A stretch of 64,000 bases of DNA, from the NCBI RefSeq assembly GCF_013087515.1, contig NZ_JABFCN010000045.1, forward strand, positions 1 through 64,000, read 5' to 3'. Position numbers and translations under genes: made by a program. Numbering within the stretch: position 1 is the first letter of the stretch; each line of letters starts with the position of its first letter. Below are positions 34,250 through 43,164 of this stretch, piece by piece. This DNA is from Rhizobium sophorae (GTDB lineage: Bacteria > Pseudomonadota > Alphaproteobacteria > Rhizobiales > Rhizobiaceae). The notes under the pieces were generated by a model. The model saw only the letters and a list, made by a program, of their open reading frames with translations. It did not search any database and was not told the DNA's origin.

Positions 34250-35209
34250 TCACCCACCCTCGTAAGCCCGAACCAGTAATGGCTGTGCTTTCTCAAAATC
34301 CGCCATCGACTTTAGCGTTACCTGCAGATCACCAGTACCAAAATGGCCAACATTGCTGACGTCGCGCGTAAAGCCGCTTTCAAGCGCCAAGGTAGTTGGA
34401 TCGAGCTTTAGGAAAAGCGTCACAGTCCGCGCCTGGGGATAGATCTCCATGCAGACGAAGTTCTTCAGCCGCTTAAATGCTGTATAGAGCTTCAATTCCT
34501 TTACCTGCACATCATCCCCGAGCGCGATCAGAAACTGGTGAACTGCGTCATAGATATCTCGAAGGTCTGCCGACGACTGCGATAGGCGGTAGCTCATCCT
34601 TTGACTGAGATAGGGGTCGTTATCCTGACTCGCGTCGGCTGCGGGCTGCAGGGAACTTATAGCTTTCGCCTCGGCTACCACCTTAGGGCCATTGAGTTTA
34701 CTGGTCTTCGGCACATGCACCAGTTCCAACATCAGCAGATCCTCGCCGAACCGCCGGTAGCGAATAAGCTCGATGTTTCTGGCGATCTGCTTAACGGCGT
34801 GCTCGTCATAGCGGGTGAAATCGCCGGCGATGCAGAGCAGTCGCGGAGCAGACCAGTCAACGGCATTCGCCACGTCCTGGCCGAGGCGTTCCATAACCAG
34901 CCATTGGAATTCCTTGCAGTGATCAAGCAGCCAGTCGAGGTAGAACAGGCCCTGGTTGATGACGTTCTCGTTCACCGATCGTTTGTATTCGATGATGACC
35001 GGCGAGTTGTCCTCGTCCAGGCCCAGCGTATCTATCCTTCCGCCGTGCACGTGCCCGGTCGAATGCTCGGTCGCCAGGAAGCGGATGCCGAGCAACGCTT
35101 CAAGATTGGCCTCGAACAGAACTTGCAGAGATTTCTCGACCTGCATGGCGCTGCCGGGCAGTTCGCTCACCTGCGCGCCGCCAAAATGAAATAGTTTGAT
35201 ATCGCTCAA
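34250..35209 (-). CDS. PD-(D/E)XK nuclease-like protein with C-terminal DUF5655
   Basis: A 319-residue protein. The N-terminal half has a nuclease core resembling NucS/DUF91: GRIDTLGLDEDNSPVIIEYK, i.e. D...ExK with a hydrophobic strand. The C-terminal ~110 residues (DLRDIYDAVHQFLIALGDDV; FVCMEIYPQARTVTLFLKLD) match DUF5655, which often accompanies such nucleases. It may act in DNA repair or defence. The gene is bracketed by direct repeats of the SDR 3' end. Confidence 0.75.
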   Translation of the reverse strand: MSDIKLFHFGGAQVSELPGSAMQVEKSLQVLFEANLEALLGIRFLATEHSTGHVHGGRIDTLGLDEDNSPVIIEYKRSVNENVINQGLFYLDWLLDHCKEFQWLVMERLGQDVANAVDWSAPRLLCIAGDFTRYDEHAVKQIARNIELIRYRRFGEDLLMLELVHVPKTSKLNGPKVVAEAKAISSLQPAADASQDNDPYLSQRMSYRLSQSSADLRDIYDAVHQFLIALGDDVQVKELKLYTAFKRLKNFVCMEIYPQARTVTLFLKLDPTTLALESGFTRDVSNVGHFGTGDLQVTLKSMADFEKAQPLLVRAYEGG

Positions 35210-35289
35210 AATTTTGCCCCGGGCGTGACCGCAGATTGTACTGAAATCTCTATTCGCTTTATCGCCCTTGTCCAGACAATTTGCCGGCG

Positions 35290-35573
35290 AGCGCCGATTT
35301 GCTGGAATGGTCGTCGACCCCGGCTAAGTGCCGACGAAGATGGGCGGCGCCGGCGCGCTCGATGACCTCGAAATGGGGCAAGGTCAGGGCACCTCACCCA
35401 GACATGGCTTGCGGCAAGCGATGCGGGAGCCGCCAAGGTCAGCGGGTGGGTATTGGTATCATCGGCAGCGGCGGGAGGCTTCGCGGGAGGTCAACGATCC
35501 TGGGTTTCAGGATGCGCTGGTGGAGAGGTCTGCCGAACTCGCAGGTATTCGACTGTTTGAAGAGCGCCAGTGA
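35290..35573 (+). pseudogene. Remnant of a second SDR 3' end
   Basis: Reads VDPG-stop-VPTKMGGAGALDDLEMG, then GYWYHRQRREASREVNDPGF, matching the SDR gene from residue ~180 to the end with a TGG-to-TAA change and small frame changes. The similarity continues beyond the stop to about 35640, matching 34110-34190. Evidence of a duplication around the nuclease gene. Confidence 0.8.
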
Positions 35574-35679
35574 GGCGCAAGACCGAGTTTAGCGGTGTTG
35601 CCGCTCGATGTTTGGCAGCAGGCTTTCCTTGACCAAAATAGCGCAACCTTCGTTCATGTAGGCATCAGCCAGCGTGACG

Positions 35680-36429
35680 CTACTCTTCATCGTCATCGTC
35701 GTTGAAATCATCCTCGATCACCTCGAACAGTGTTTCTCGAACGCTGGCCGACCTTTTGCGGCGCCCATCAACAACGATGATCTCGGGTGTTGCGAGGCCA
35801 GCTTCGATCTGAGTGTCGCGATGCTTCTGGATTTCAACCAATTTTTGGCCCATTTTCCCGACGTTGATCAGAAGAAAAGTGGCGCTGTCAGTGTTCGATG
35901 CGCCTTGATAGATACCGATCTGCGTCTTGTAGCCTTGGACTACTTTGCCCTTGGAAAGCTTGATTTCGACAAGCACCCGGTTTGTGTAGCCTTTGGAGAA
36001 TCTGAAATCGACCGGGCCACCACCAGGATTCGTTTCAGGCGCGATATCGATATTATTCGCCTTACAGAAAGTGTCGGCAACGGCAAAGAAGATCAACTGC
36101 GCGGCCTTCTCTCGCTTAGGCTTGTCTTCATGCCACAGGAGTTCCCATAGATTGTTGTTCTCAACGAGTGTTTTGAAGTGTTCAACAATTATCAGAACGA
36201 GCCTCTGTAACTCCGCTGATGATGGCTTACCAACATTTAACCCCGGCTGCGTAAACACACTAAGATCGCCGGCGATCATCTCGCGAAAGCGGTAAAGGTT
36301 AAGCGGATCGGCCTTTGGGTCGTAAGAGTCACTGGAACCAAGCACGGCATATAGAATAGCGCCCTGTGTGGCTAGGAAACGATTTTGACAACTGCGTGGT
36401 GACGCCGCCTGCGATTTGCGCGACTTCAA
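35680..36429 (-). CDS. PD-(D/E)XK-like protein, probably N-terminally truncated
   Basis: A frame of 249 residues. A nuclease-type core is seen in GGGPVDFRFSKGYTNRVLVE followed by IKLSKG (D..ExK). The conserved-looking part begins near AILYAVLGSSDSYDPKADPLNLYRF; the first ~20 codons overlap, out of frame, the truncated dGTPase gene. It seems that a deletion joined the 5' end of a dGTPase gene to the 3' part of this gene. An internal ATG (MIAGDLSVFTQPG) could still serve as start. Confidence 0.5.
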   Translation of the reverse strand: MKSRKSQAASPRSCQNRFLATQGAILYAVLGSSDSYDPKADPLNLYRFREMIAGDLSVFTQPGLNVGKPSSAELQRLVLIIVEHFKTLVENNNLWELLWHEDKPKREKAAQLIFFAVADTFCKANNIDIAPETNPGGGPVDFRFSKGYTNRVLVEIKLSKGKVVQGYKTQIGIYQGASNTDSATFLLINVGKMGQKLVEIQKHRDTQIEAGLATPEIIVVDGRRKRSASVRETLFEVIEDDFNDDDDEE

Positions 36430-36607
36430 GCGAGTGAGTCAGCCTCGTGCGATAGAAGTCGCTGTCTCCGAGATTCAAGATTTGCGTTTTACCTTGCAAT
36501 CGTCGAAAGGACCCCGAGTGGATGACGCGGCCATAGTCGATATCACCTTCCTCGCGGGCATCTTCGGGCTGGGCCCGAAAAGGTTCGCGACGAGCACTCC
36601 AAATCAT
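36329..36607 (-). pseudogene. dgt: Truncated dGTP triphosphohydrolase gene
   Basis: The first ~75 residues read DYGRVIHSGSFRRLQGKTQI, then SDFYRTRLTHSLEVAQIAGG, which is the highly conserved N-terminal HD-domain region of dGTPases. The frame then runs into unrelated sequence and stops after 92 residues; a full enzyme has over 400. The rest of the gene is absent, so the product should be inactive. Confidence 0.8.
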
Positions 36608-36820
36608 TCAATCAACTCCCAAAATAGTCTTTTGATGAGAGAGCAATATTCTTCATTCACTACCATTTAACGAACGAAAAGTTCATTTGTGCGCATCGGT
36701 CGCAATTTCACCGATGAGCGACTATCTGGCATATCGAATACACCCCTAATTCCCAGCTAGGCAAGGAGTGCCTGCAAACCTGATTTTGGCTTAGCAGAGA
36801 TGTCCTTCCCGAGAGAGGGG
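36608..36820. other. AT-rich intergenic stretch
   Basis: About 210 bases, lower in GC than the surroundings, between the dGTPase remnant and the IS remnant. It may hold the old promoter of the dGTPase-nuclease unit. No gene is seen. Confidence 0.4.
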
Positions 36821-37215
36821 TGACAGTTCATACCGGAGACATCGGTTACACTTTTTGCCTTTGCGAGGAGAGCGAAGGTGCCTTGGCAGGAGTGCAACCG
36901 CATGGACGAGCGTCTCAAATTCGTTGCGCGGGTTCTGGATGGCGAGAAGATAGCGGCGCTGTGCCGCAATTCGGCATCTCCCGCAAGACCGGTCACAAAA
37001 TCATCAGCCGCTATAACGACAGCGGTCTGCAAGGACTGACAGATCGATCGCGACGGCCTTACCGGCACGCCAATCAGCTTCCGTTCCAAATCGAGAAGCT
37101 GATTGTGCAGACCAAGCAGGACAAGCCCAACTGGGGCGCACCACATGCGGGCTTGAACCTTTGCCGAACCCTTTCGGTCCAAAAGTGTTACCTATATCTC
37201 AGGAATAAACCGTAA
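36821..37215 (+). mobile_element. IS481-type element, internally deleted, with degenerate ends
   Basis: Imperfect terminal inverted repeats of about 36 bases (about 28 matching): left 36821-36857, right ending near 37215, both containing GGT(T/A)ACACTTTT inward. Inside, the 5' part of a transposase reads MDERLKFVARVLDGEKIAAL, then after a one-base frameshift near 36965 QFGISRKTGHKIISRYNDSG and LTDRSRRPYRHANQLPFQIE. The catalytic domain is missing, so it cannot move by itself. Confidence 0.75.
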
Positions 37216-37245
37216 CCCATGTGTCCAGAACGGACCCTGAATGCG

Positions 37246-37319
37246 TGGCTGGGGCGCCTGGATTCGAACCAGGGGTGACGGTACCAAAAACCGTTGCCTT
37301 ACCGCTTGGCGACGCCCCA
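37246..37319 (-). tRNA. tRNA-Gln (UUG anticodon)
   Basis: A 74-base cloverleaf with encoded CCA: acceptor TGGGGCG/CGCCCCA, anticodon arm ACGGT-TTTTGGT-ACCGT, T-loop GTTCGAAT. It closes the scarred accessory patch on the right, 30 bases from the IS remnant. Confidence 0.95.
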
Positions 37320-37482
37320 CCAGAGCTTGAGCGGAAACCGCCTGCTCAAATCGACGCCTGATTAGCAAAGCTCTTCGCCTGTCACAATGACTAAGTTTAA
37401 CCCGGCGCAGATTTTATGCGCTGCGCAGCACCCGTCGTCGTGCTAGGAAGTGGCGACGTCATCGGCCCGAGATCATTCCTTC

Positions 37483-38400
37483 ATGGACAGTCCCGCATTC
37501 GACCTCGCTTTCGAGCCGGCCTATGGGCAGGCCGTGCCGGTTGTTTCAGGTGTCGAGCGGATCACCGTGAACAATCCCGGGCCTTTCACCTTTTTCGGCA
37601 CCAACAGCTATATCGTCGGCTCTTCCTCCGTCGCGGTCATTGATCCCGGGCCGGAGGATGAGGCGCATTACCAGGCGCTGATGGCAGCGCTTGGCGGCCG
37701 CGCGGTGACGCATATCTTCGTCAGCCACACGCATCGAGACCACTCGCCGCTGGCGAAGCGCCTGCAGGCGGCCACGGGGGCGGTGACGGTGGGCCAAGGG
37801 CCGCACCGGCCGGCGCGGCCGCTGCGCGAGGGCGAGATCAATCCCTTTTCCGAAAGCTCGGATCTATCCTTCGTGCCCGATATAATGATCGGTGACGGTC
37901 AGACCCTATCGGGCGACGGCTGGGCGCTGACTTCGGTGCTGACGCCGGGGCATACGGCCAATCATGCCGCCTTCGCGCTTGCGGGTCGCGACATCCTCTT
38001 CTCCGGCGATCATGTCATGGCCTGGTCGACCTCGATCGTCGCGCCGCCGGATGGTTCGATGGCGGATTACATGGCCTCGCTCGAACGGCTGATCGAACGC
38101 GAGGACCGGCTGTTGCTGCCCGGCCATGGCGGGCCGGTGACGGAACCTTCGACTTTCCTCCGGGCGCTGAAGGCGCACCGGCTAAAGCGCGAACAGGCGG
38201 TGCTGGCGCGCGTCCAGGCCGGCGACGAGCGGATTGCCGAGATGGTGAAGGTGATCTATCGCGATACCGATCCGAAGCTGCATGGGGCGGCCGCCCTTTC
38301 CGTGCTCGCCCATATCGAGGATCTCCTCGGGCGCGGCGAGATTGCGGCGGATGGGCCGCCTTCGCTGGCCGCCCTCTACCGGCCGGCGCCAAGGTCATGA
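37483..38400 (+). CDS. Metallo-beta-lactamase-fold hydrolase
   Basis: A 305-residue MBL protein with the metal motif SHTHRDH, a further His in LTPGHTANH, Asp in LFSGDHVMAW, and His in LLLPGHGGPV. The winged-helix-like C-terminus (LGRGEIAADG) places it near LACTB2-like and hydroxyacylglutathione-hydrolase-like enzymes. Start at 37483. It probably forms an operon with the next two genes. Confidence 0.85.
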   Translation: MDSPAFDLAFEPAYGQAVPVVSGVERITVNNPGPFTFFGTNSYIVGSSSVAVIDPGPEDEAHYQALMAALGGRAVTHIFVSHTHRDHSPLAKRLQAATGAVTVGQGPHRPARPLREGEINPFSESSDLSFVPDIMIGDGQTLSGDGWALTSVLTPGHTANHAAFALAGRDILFSGDHVMAWSTSIVAPPDGSMADYMASLERLIEREDRLLLPGHGGPVTEPSTFLRALKAHRLKREQAVLARVQAGDERIAEMVKVIYRDTDPKLHGAAALSVLAHIEDLLGRGEIAADGPPSLAALYRPAPRS

Positions 38401-38410
38401 GGATGGGGAC

Positions 38411-38869
38411 ATGACGATGAAGCCGCAAGCCGATTTCAGCTATCGCAACGATCCCGATGTGCCAGCCTTCGCCGACGACCGGCCGCTGATCATCTTCGAT
38501 GGCGAATGCGTGTTCTGCTCCGGCTGGGTGAAATTCGCGCTGAAACATGACAGGCGGCAGCGCTACCGCTTCCTCGCCGCGCAGACGCCGCTCGGCGAAG
38601 CGCTCTACCGGCATTACGGGCTGCACGCGCGCGACTACGAAACCAATATCCTGATCGAAGAGGGCCGCGCCTTCTTCAAGTCCGACGGCTCGATCCGCAT
38701 GGTGGCGGGCCTCGGCTTTCCCTATTCGCTGGTGAAGATTTTCCGGCTGCTGCCGCGGCGGGCGGCCGATGCACTTTATGAATTCATCGCCCGCAACAGG
38801 CTGAAGATCGCCGGGCGGCAAAGCTGCATGGTGCCGACGCCCGAGCAGCGAAGCCGCTTCATCACATGA
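38411..38869 (+). CDS. DCC-family thiol-disulfide oxidoreductase-like protein
   Basis: A 152-residue DUF393 protein. The name-giving motif is FDGECVFCSGWVKF (Asp, Cys, Cys), followed by ILIEEGRAFFKSDGSIRM. Predicted thiol redox protein. It starts 10 bases after the MBL gene and overlaps the next gene by 4 bases. Confidence 0.88.
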   Translation: MTMKPQADFSYRNDPDVPAFADDRPLIIFDGECVFCSGWVKFALKHDRRQRYRFLAAQTPLGEALYRHYGLHARDYETNILIEEGRAFFKSDGSIRMVAGLGFPYSLVKIFRLLPRRAADALYEFIARNRLKIAGRQSCMVPTPEQRSRFIT

Positions 38870-40587
38870 GCGAGGACCGGTTTTCGCTACTCATCATCGG
38901 CGGCTACGGCACCTTCGGCGGGCGGCTTGCCGGGCTGCTTGGCGATCAACCCAGGCTGAGGCTGCTGGTTGCGGGGCGCTCGCTCGAAAAGGCTGACGAT
39001 TTCGTTGCAGATCTCCGGACGCCGAAAGATGGCGCCGAGGGCCTGGGAAGCAACAATCTCGGCGCGATGGTGCAGGCCGTCAGCTTCGACAGAGACGGCG
39101 ATCTCACCGAACAGCTGACGCGGCTGAGGCCTCATCTCGTCGTCGATGCCTCGGGGCCGTTCCAGAGCTTCGGAGAGGATGCCTATAAGGTGGTCGAGGC
39201 CTGCATCGGCCTCGGCATTGATTATGCCGATATCGCCGACAGCACCGGTTTCGTCGCCGGCATTGGTGGGCTGGATGCGGCGGCCAAGGCCAAGGGCACC
39301 TTCGCGCTCTCGGGGCTGAGCAGCCTGCCCGCCCTCTCCTTCGCAGCACTCGATGCGATGGCGCCGCATTTCTCCCGGATCGAATCTGTCGCGGCCGGCA
39401 TTGCTCCGTCGGCGCATGTAAAGATCGGCCTCAATGTCGTGAGGGCGATCGCGAGCTATGCCGGCAAGAAGATCACCGTTCGGCGCGATGGGCGACCGGC
39501 CGCCGGGCGCGGGCTGATCGATTCGATGCGGGTGACGGTGGCGCCGCCGGGGGTTAAGCCGCTGCGCAGCCGGACATTCCTGCTGGTGGATGCGCCGGAT
39601 CTCAAGCTGCTGCCGGCCCGCTTTGCCGATCTCAAATCCAGCTTCACCGGGGTCGGAACGGAGCCGCAGCCGCTGCAGCACTTGCTCAGCCTTGTGGCAA
39701 GGCTTGTGCACTTCCGACTGTTGCCGTCGCTGCTGCCGTTTTCGCGGCTGCTGCAGCGCGCCAGCCACGCTTTCGCGGTGGGCGAACATCGCGGCGGCAT
39801 GTTCGTCCGCATCAGTGGCATCGATCACGCGGGAAAGAGGCTGTCCTGCGGCTGGCATCTGATTGCCGAAGGTGATGACGGGCCGTTCATCCCCATCATC
39901 GGCGTGGACGCGCTGGTGCGCCGGCTGCTGAGCGGCGTACGGCCGGAGAATGGCGCGCGGCCGGCGGCAGGCGAATTGCAGCTTGTGGATTTCGAAGCGG
40001 CCTTCCGGCGTTTTTCGATCACATCCGGCATCCGGATGGAAAACGAGGAGGCGCGCCAGCCGCTTTACCACAGGATTCTCGGCAGCGCCTGGGAGCGGCT
40101 GCCGCCTGCCATATCCGCCCTGCATGCCGGCGGCGCGCGCGTCGCCTCCGGCCGGGCGCGGATCGAGCGCGGCGGCGGGCTGCTGGCGAGGATCGTTGCT
40201 GGGGTGATCGGCTTTCCGAGAGCCGGCGAGGACGTGCCGGTCACGGTGCGCTTCGTGTCCGATGGCGACAGGGAGATCTGGACACGGGATTTCGGCGGCA
40301 CGGTCTTCCGCAGCTGGCAGGTCGAAGGCAAGGGCCGCGACCGGCATCTGCTCACCGAAGTCTTCGGACCGTTCCGGGTGCTGATGGCGCTGGTGGCGGA
40401 CGGAGAGAAGCTGCGGCTCGTCGTGCGCGGCTGGCGGTTTTTAGGGATACCGCTGCCGATGTTTCTGGCGCCTGGCGGGGATACGTATGAGGAGGAGCGC
40501 GATGGGCGGTTCCACTTTCACGTGGAGATCGGCGGGCGGCTGACGGGGCTGGTGGTGCGGTATACGGGGTGGTTGGTGGTGGAGTGA
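38866..40587 (+). CDS. Saccharopine-dehydrogenase-like NAD(P)-binding protein with DUF4166
   Basis: A 573-residue fusion. Residues ~5-360 resemble the saccharopine dehydrogenase NADP-binding family (LLIIGGYGTFGGRLAGLLGD; VVDASGPFQSFGEDAYKV). The C-terminal ~180 residues match DUF4166 (LYHRILGSAWERLPPAISAL; REIWTRDFGGTVFRSW). The function of this fusion is not established. Last gene of the MBL-DCC operon. Confidence 0.82.
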   Translation: MSEDRFSLLIIGGYGTFGGRLAGLLGDQPRLRLLVAGRSLEKADDFVADLRTPKDGAEGLGSNNLGAMVQAVSFDRDGDLTEQLTRLRPHLVVDASGPFQSFGEDAYKVVEACIGLGIDYADIADSTGFVAGIGGLDAAAKAKGTFALSGLSSLPALSFAALDAMAPHFSRIESVAAGIAPSAHVKIGLNVVRAIASYAGKKITVRRDGRPAAGRGLIDSMRVTVAPPGVKPLRSRTFLLVDAPDLKLLPARFADLKSSFTGVGTEPQPLQHLLSLVARLVHFRLLPSLLPFSRLLQRASHAFAVGEHRGGMFVRISGIDHAGKRLSCGWHLIAEGDDGPFIPIIGVDALVRRLLSGVRPENGARPAAGELQLVDFEAAFRRFSITSGIRMENEEARQPLYHRILGSAWERLPPAISALHAGGARVASGRARIERGGGLLARIVAGVIGFPRAGEDVPVTVRFVSDGDREIWTRDFGGTVFRSWQVEGKGRDRHLLTEVFGPFRVLMALVADGEKLRLVVRGWRFLGIPLPMFLAPGGDTYEEERDGRFHFHVEIGGRLTGLVVRYTGWLVVE

Positions 40588-40658
40588 GTGAGTGGTGTGA
40601 GGTCATGATCGAAGGGGTTCCCTCGATGTTCTCCCTCATCTGTGTTGGCGTGCGTGAT

Positions 40659-40868
40659 ACCCCCCTCTGCCCTGCCGGGCATCTCCCCCACAGGTGGGGA
40701 GATCACAAGTGGCTTGAACTTCGCGCCTCTCTACCGTTTCGCCGTGCTGGACGCTCATTGTTTGGGGAAGCCGGTGCGCCCAGCCGATCTCCCCACCTGT
40801 GGGGGGTCCGAAGGACGGGTCGAGACCCATGGCTCGACCCCGGGCCCGGCAGGGCAGAGGGGGGTGCC
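40659..40868. repeat. Rhizobial inverted repeat, CCCCTCTG-type, second copy
   Basis: Arms CCCCTCTGCCCTGCCGGGC (left) and GCCCGGCAGGGCAGAGGGG (right), with GATCTCCCCACCTGTGG-type palindromes within. Same family as 27504-27672. Confidence 0.75.
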
Positions 40869-40900
40869 ACACGGCATGCCCTTCGCCGTCATTCCTTCCT

Positions 40901-41155
40901 CGGATCGATTGCTGCCGCCTTCGGCGGCACCATAGGGGCATCGAACCTGCCGCACCCTCTCCCGGCCCTTCGCTTTGGGCTCAGGGCGTTCGCAACTGCA
41001 ATCGATTCGCCGGATCGATTGCAGGCGCCTGCGGCGGCACCGTATGGGCGTCGAACCTGCCGCACCGTATCCCGGCCCTTCGCTTTGGGCTCAGGGCGTT
41101 CGCAACTGCAATCGATTCGCCGGATCGATTGCTGCCGCCTTCGGCGGCACCGTTG
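40901..41155. repeat. 110-bp tandem direct repeat, 2.3 copies
   Basis: CGGATCGATTGC recurs at 40901, 41011 and 41121, exactly 110 bases apart, and the sequence between is nearly identical (e.g. CGCAACTGCAATCGATTCGC at 40991 and 41101). Each copy holds a CCGCC..GGCGG hairpin. The array ends one base before the DUF1499 stop codon. Not a CRISPR: units are long and contiguous. Confidence 0.85.
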
Positions 41156-41156
41156 C

Positions 41157-42107
41157 TCACCCACCCGCAATTCCCAGGAGTTCGGCATCCAGCGCCTTCA
41201 GGTAATCGCCGGCGATTTCGGCGCTGAAGCCGAGGTCGTTTTGGCCGTAGCGGGAGGCGACGCGGATATCGACGAAGGTGGTCTCGGCCTCTTCGCGCAG
41301 CCGAATGATGAAATCGAAGCGCAGGCCGAGGATCAGCGTGCGGGTGGTGCCCTGCAGCGTCACGCCGTTGACGCCGCGGATCAGCTTGGCGACATCGTCG
41401 TCATAGGGGCGCGGCGTCGGCACGGGGATGATATCGGGCGCATCAGCCACGGCATCGTCGCCCGGCTGCGGCTTCACCGGTCTGTCCTCGGGGTCGCGGC
41501 CGGGCTCAGTGTCGCCGCTGCTTTCGGTGATGGTCATGCCGCTCATCTTGGCGACCTTGCGCACCGCCTCCAGCACGCGGTCGAGCGCGCCCTCATAGCG
41601 CCGGCCGGTGAGTTCGGGATAGGCGGCGAGCTGCTTTTCGCGATCCTCGGGCGTCACCTGCACCTGGCGCTTCAGCCAGATCTGGTCGAAATACGGCTGC
41701 GAAAGCCAGTCGGGTGCGGTGACCAGATCGGTGGAAACGTCATAGATATCAGGCAGCGTCATGTAACGCTCGGTGGCATAGGCGCCAAGCGCCAGCGGAA
41801 AGGCGGCATAAATCAGTGCCGCAAGCGCCGCCAATCCGCCCTCTGCCCCAGTCATCCAGAGGCTGCGCAGCCCGAGGGCGGCGAGCATGGCGGCCAGCAG
41901 CGCGCAGCCGGCAGCGACAATCAACAGCAGTACCAGATAGGGTGTGGCGAGACCGCCGAAGCGATGGGCGATCATCACGGCCAGCGCCAGCACCAGGGAA
42001 AACGCCCCGATGAGCCGCGAAGAGCGGGCGGCGCTGGAAACGGGGCGGTCATAGCGGATGGCCATCAAACTTACCGGTTGCTCGTCAGCGCCCGCGCGTT
42101 CGACCAC
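41157..42107 (-). CDS. DUF1499 membrane protein
   Basis: A 316-residue protein. Residues ~25-115 hold three or four hydrophobic helices (LIGAFSLVLALAVMIAHRFG; YLVLLLIVAAGCALLAAMLA). The C-terminal part matches DUF1499 (DIYDVSTDLVTAPDW; TTFVDIRVASRYGQNDLGFS). Family function unknown. No partner genes on the same strand. Confidence 0.82.
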   Translation of the reverse strand: MVERAGADEQPVSLMAIRYDRPVSSAARSSRLIGAFSLVLALAVMIAHRFGGLATPYLVLLLIVAAGCALLAAMLAALGLRSLWMTGAEGGLAALAALIYAAFPLALGAYATERYMTLPDIYDVSTDLVTAPDWLSQPYFDQIWLKRQVQVTPEDREKQLAAYPELTGRRYEGALDRVLEAVRKVAKMSGMTITESSGDTEPGRDPEDRPVKPQPGDDAVADAPDIIPVPTPRPYDDDVAKLIRGVNGVTLQGTTRTLILGLRFDFIIRLREEAETTFVDIRVASRYGQNDLGFSAEIAGDYLKALDAELLGIAGG

Positions 42108-42129
42108 GCAAATCGCCTCAACCCTGTTT

Positions 42130-42180
42130 AGAGCATGATGCCGAAAAGTGTGAAGCGGTTTTCGGACGACATCATGCTCT
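42130..42180. repeat. Rhizobial palindromic repeat, GAGCATGATG-type
   Basis: AGAGCATGATG (42130-42140) and CATCATGCTCT (42170-42180) close a hairpin with CCGAAAA..TTTTCGG inside. A very common rhizobial intergenic palindrome, here just upstream of the DUF1499 start and next to the MITE-like element. Confidence 0.75.
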
Positions 42181-42210
42181 ATTCTTTGATTTAGATCCGG
42201 ATTCAGATTT

Positions 42211-42564
42211 AGAGCCTTTCCGGGTTAGATTGCAGCATTCTGTTGGCTCAAACGGAGTCGGATGGTCGACCGGCCGGCGCGTGTCGTAGCCCGGCTCTGC
42301 GGCCAAGCCGGCCGGTCGATCAGCCGGCCCGTTTCAGCCAACCCTCCCGCAGATTTGCCTGGCAAATCTGCAAGACTTAAGAATCGCCGGACGCACTTGT
42401 CGCTTCGCATGGCGAAGCGGTGCGGCCGGTGGGCCGCGCATCTTTCCGCCAGGATCAAAGGCGATCGGCTCGGACGTACCTAGGGGTATGCCCGTCGCCA
42501 ATCGCCTTTGCCCTGACGAAAACCTGCTCCGGCAGAATGCTGCAATCTAACCCGGAAAGGCTCT
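42211..42564. mobile_element. MITE-like element with 32-bp perfect terminal inverted repeats
   Basis: Left end 42211-42242 and right end 42533-42564 are exact complements (AGAGCCTTTCCGGGTTAGAT...). If the ends are taken as GAGCC..GGCTC, a TA dinucleotide flanks both sides, as for IS630/mariner-type insertions. Inside are nested hairpins: GCAGATTTGCC..GGCAAATCTGC (42349-42371), CGCTTCGC..GCGAAGCG (42401-42419), AAAGGCGAT..ATCGCCTTT (42457-42509). No transposase gene. Confidence 0.75.
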
Positions 42565-42756
42565 AGGCCGGCCCGGCCTAAAATCATCCGGACTGGGGCA
42601 AGATTCGGCTAAATTGAAACTATTGTCTGAGGCATTGCGTTGGAATTCACGGCGATGGTCATGGCGAAACGGCGGCTTCTTCATAAGCCCTTGCTGATAT
42701 GTCAAAAAAAGGCCATTCTGCCGCGGTTTCATCTCCAGATGCAGAGGAGAGACGGG

Positions 42757-43149
42757 ATGATTTTACCCGAAACGGCAGCAAGGCCGCAGGCGTCTGCGCT
42801 TGGCGGGATCGACCACCAGTCCGAACCAATGCTGCCTTTGGAGCTGCTCGAGCTCGAACTTTCGCTCGAAGGTTATGCCGGCGGTGATGCCGGCTTCTGC
42901 GAGGCCGTGCGCCAGGCGGCGGCACGCTCCGGCGGCGAACTGCTGTTCGACCTGCCGGCCGGCGGCCTTATCGACGATTGCCGCCGCATCGCCGTGCTGC
43001 GCATTCCGGGCGATGGCCAGGAGATGCGCGTCGTGCTGGCGCTGCTCGACGGCAACGGCACCGAAATCCGCATGCAGGCGCCCGATGAAGAGACCGCGCC
43101 GCTGGTGCGTTTTGCCGATGCCTTCATCGAACTGTTGGAGCGGATCTAA
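42757..43149 (+). CDS. Hypothetical protein
   Basis: A 130-residue protein, acidic and soluble (LELLELELSLEGYAGGDAGF; CRRIAVLRIPGDGQEMRVVL). ATG at 42757 follows GAGGAGAG, better than earlier in-frame ATGs at 42640 and 42658. No domain recognised. Confidence 0.65.
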   Translation: MILPETAARPQASALGGIDHQSEPMLPLELLELELSLEGYAGGDAGFCEAVRQAAARSGGELLFDLPAGGLIDDCRRIAVLRIPGDGQEMRVVLALLDGNGTEIRMQAPDEETAPLVRFADAFIELLERI

Positions 43150-43164
43150 TTCTAGATCATGATG

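Noticed and set aside
36902..37215. Functional IS481 transposase
   Set aside because: A frameshift and loss of the whole catalytic domain leave only the HTH part.
38887..40347. Minus-strand open frame of 486 codons
   Set aside because: Antisense to the saccharopine-dehydrogenase-like gene and of shadow-type composition.
40901..41155. CRISPR array
   Set aside because: The repeats are 110 bases long, contiguous, only about 2.3 units, and lack unique spacers or cas genes.
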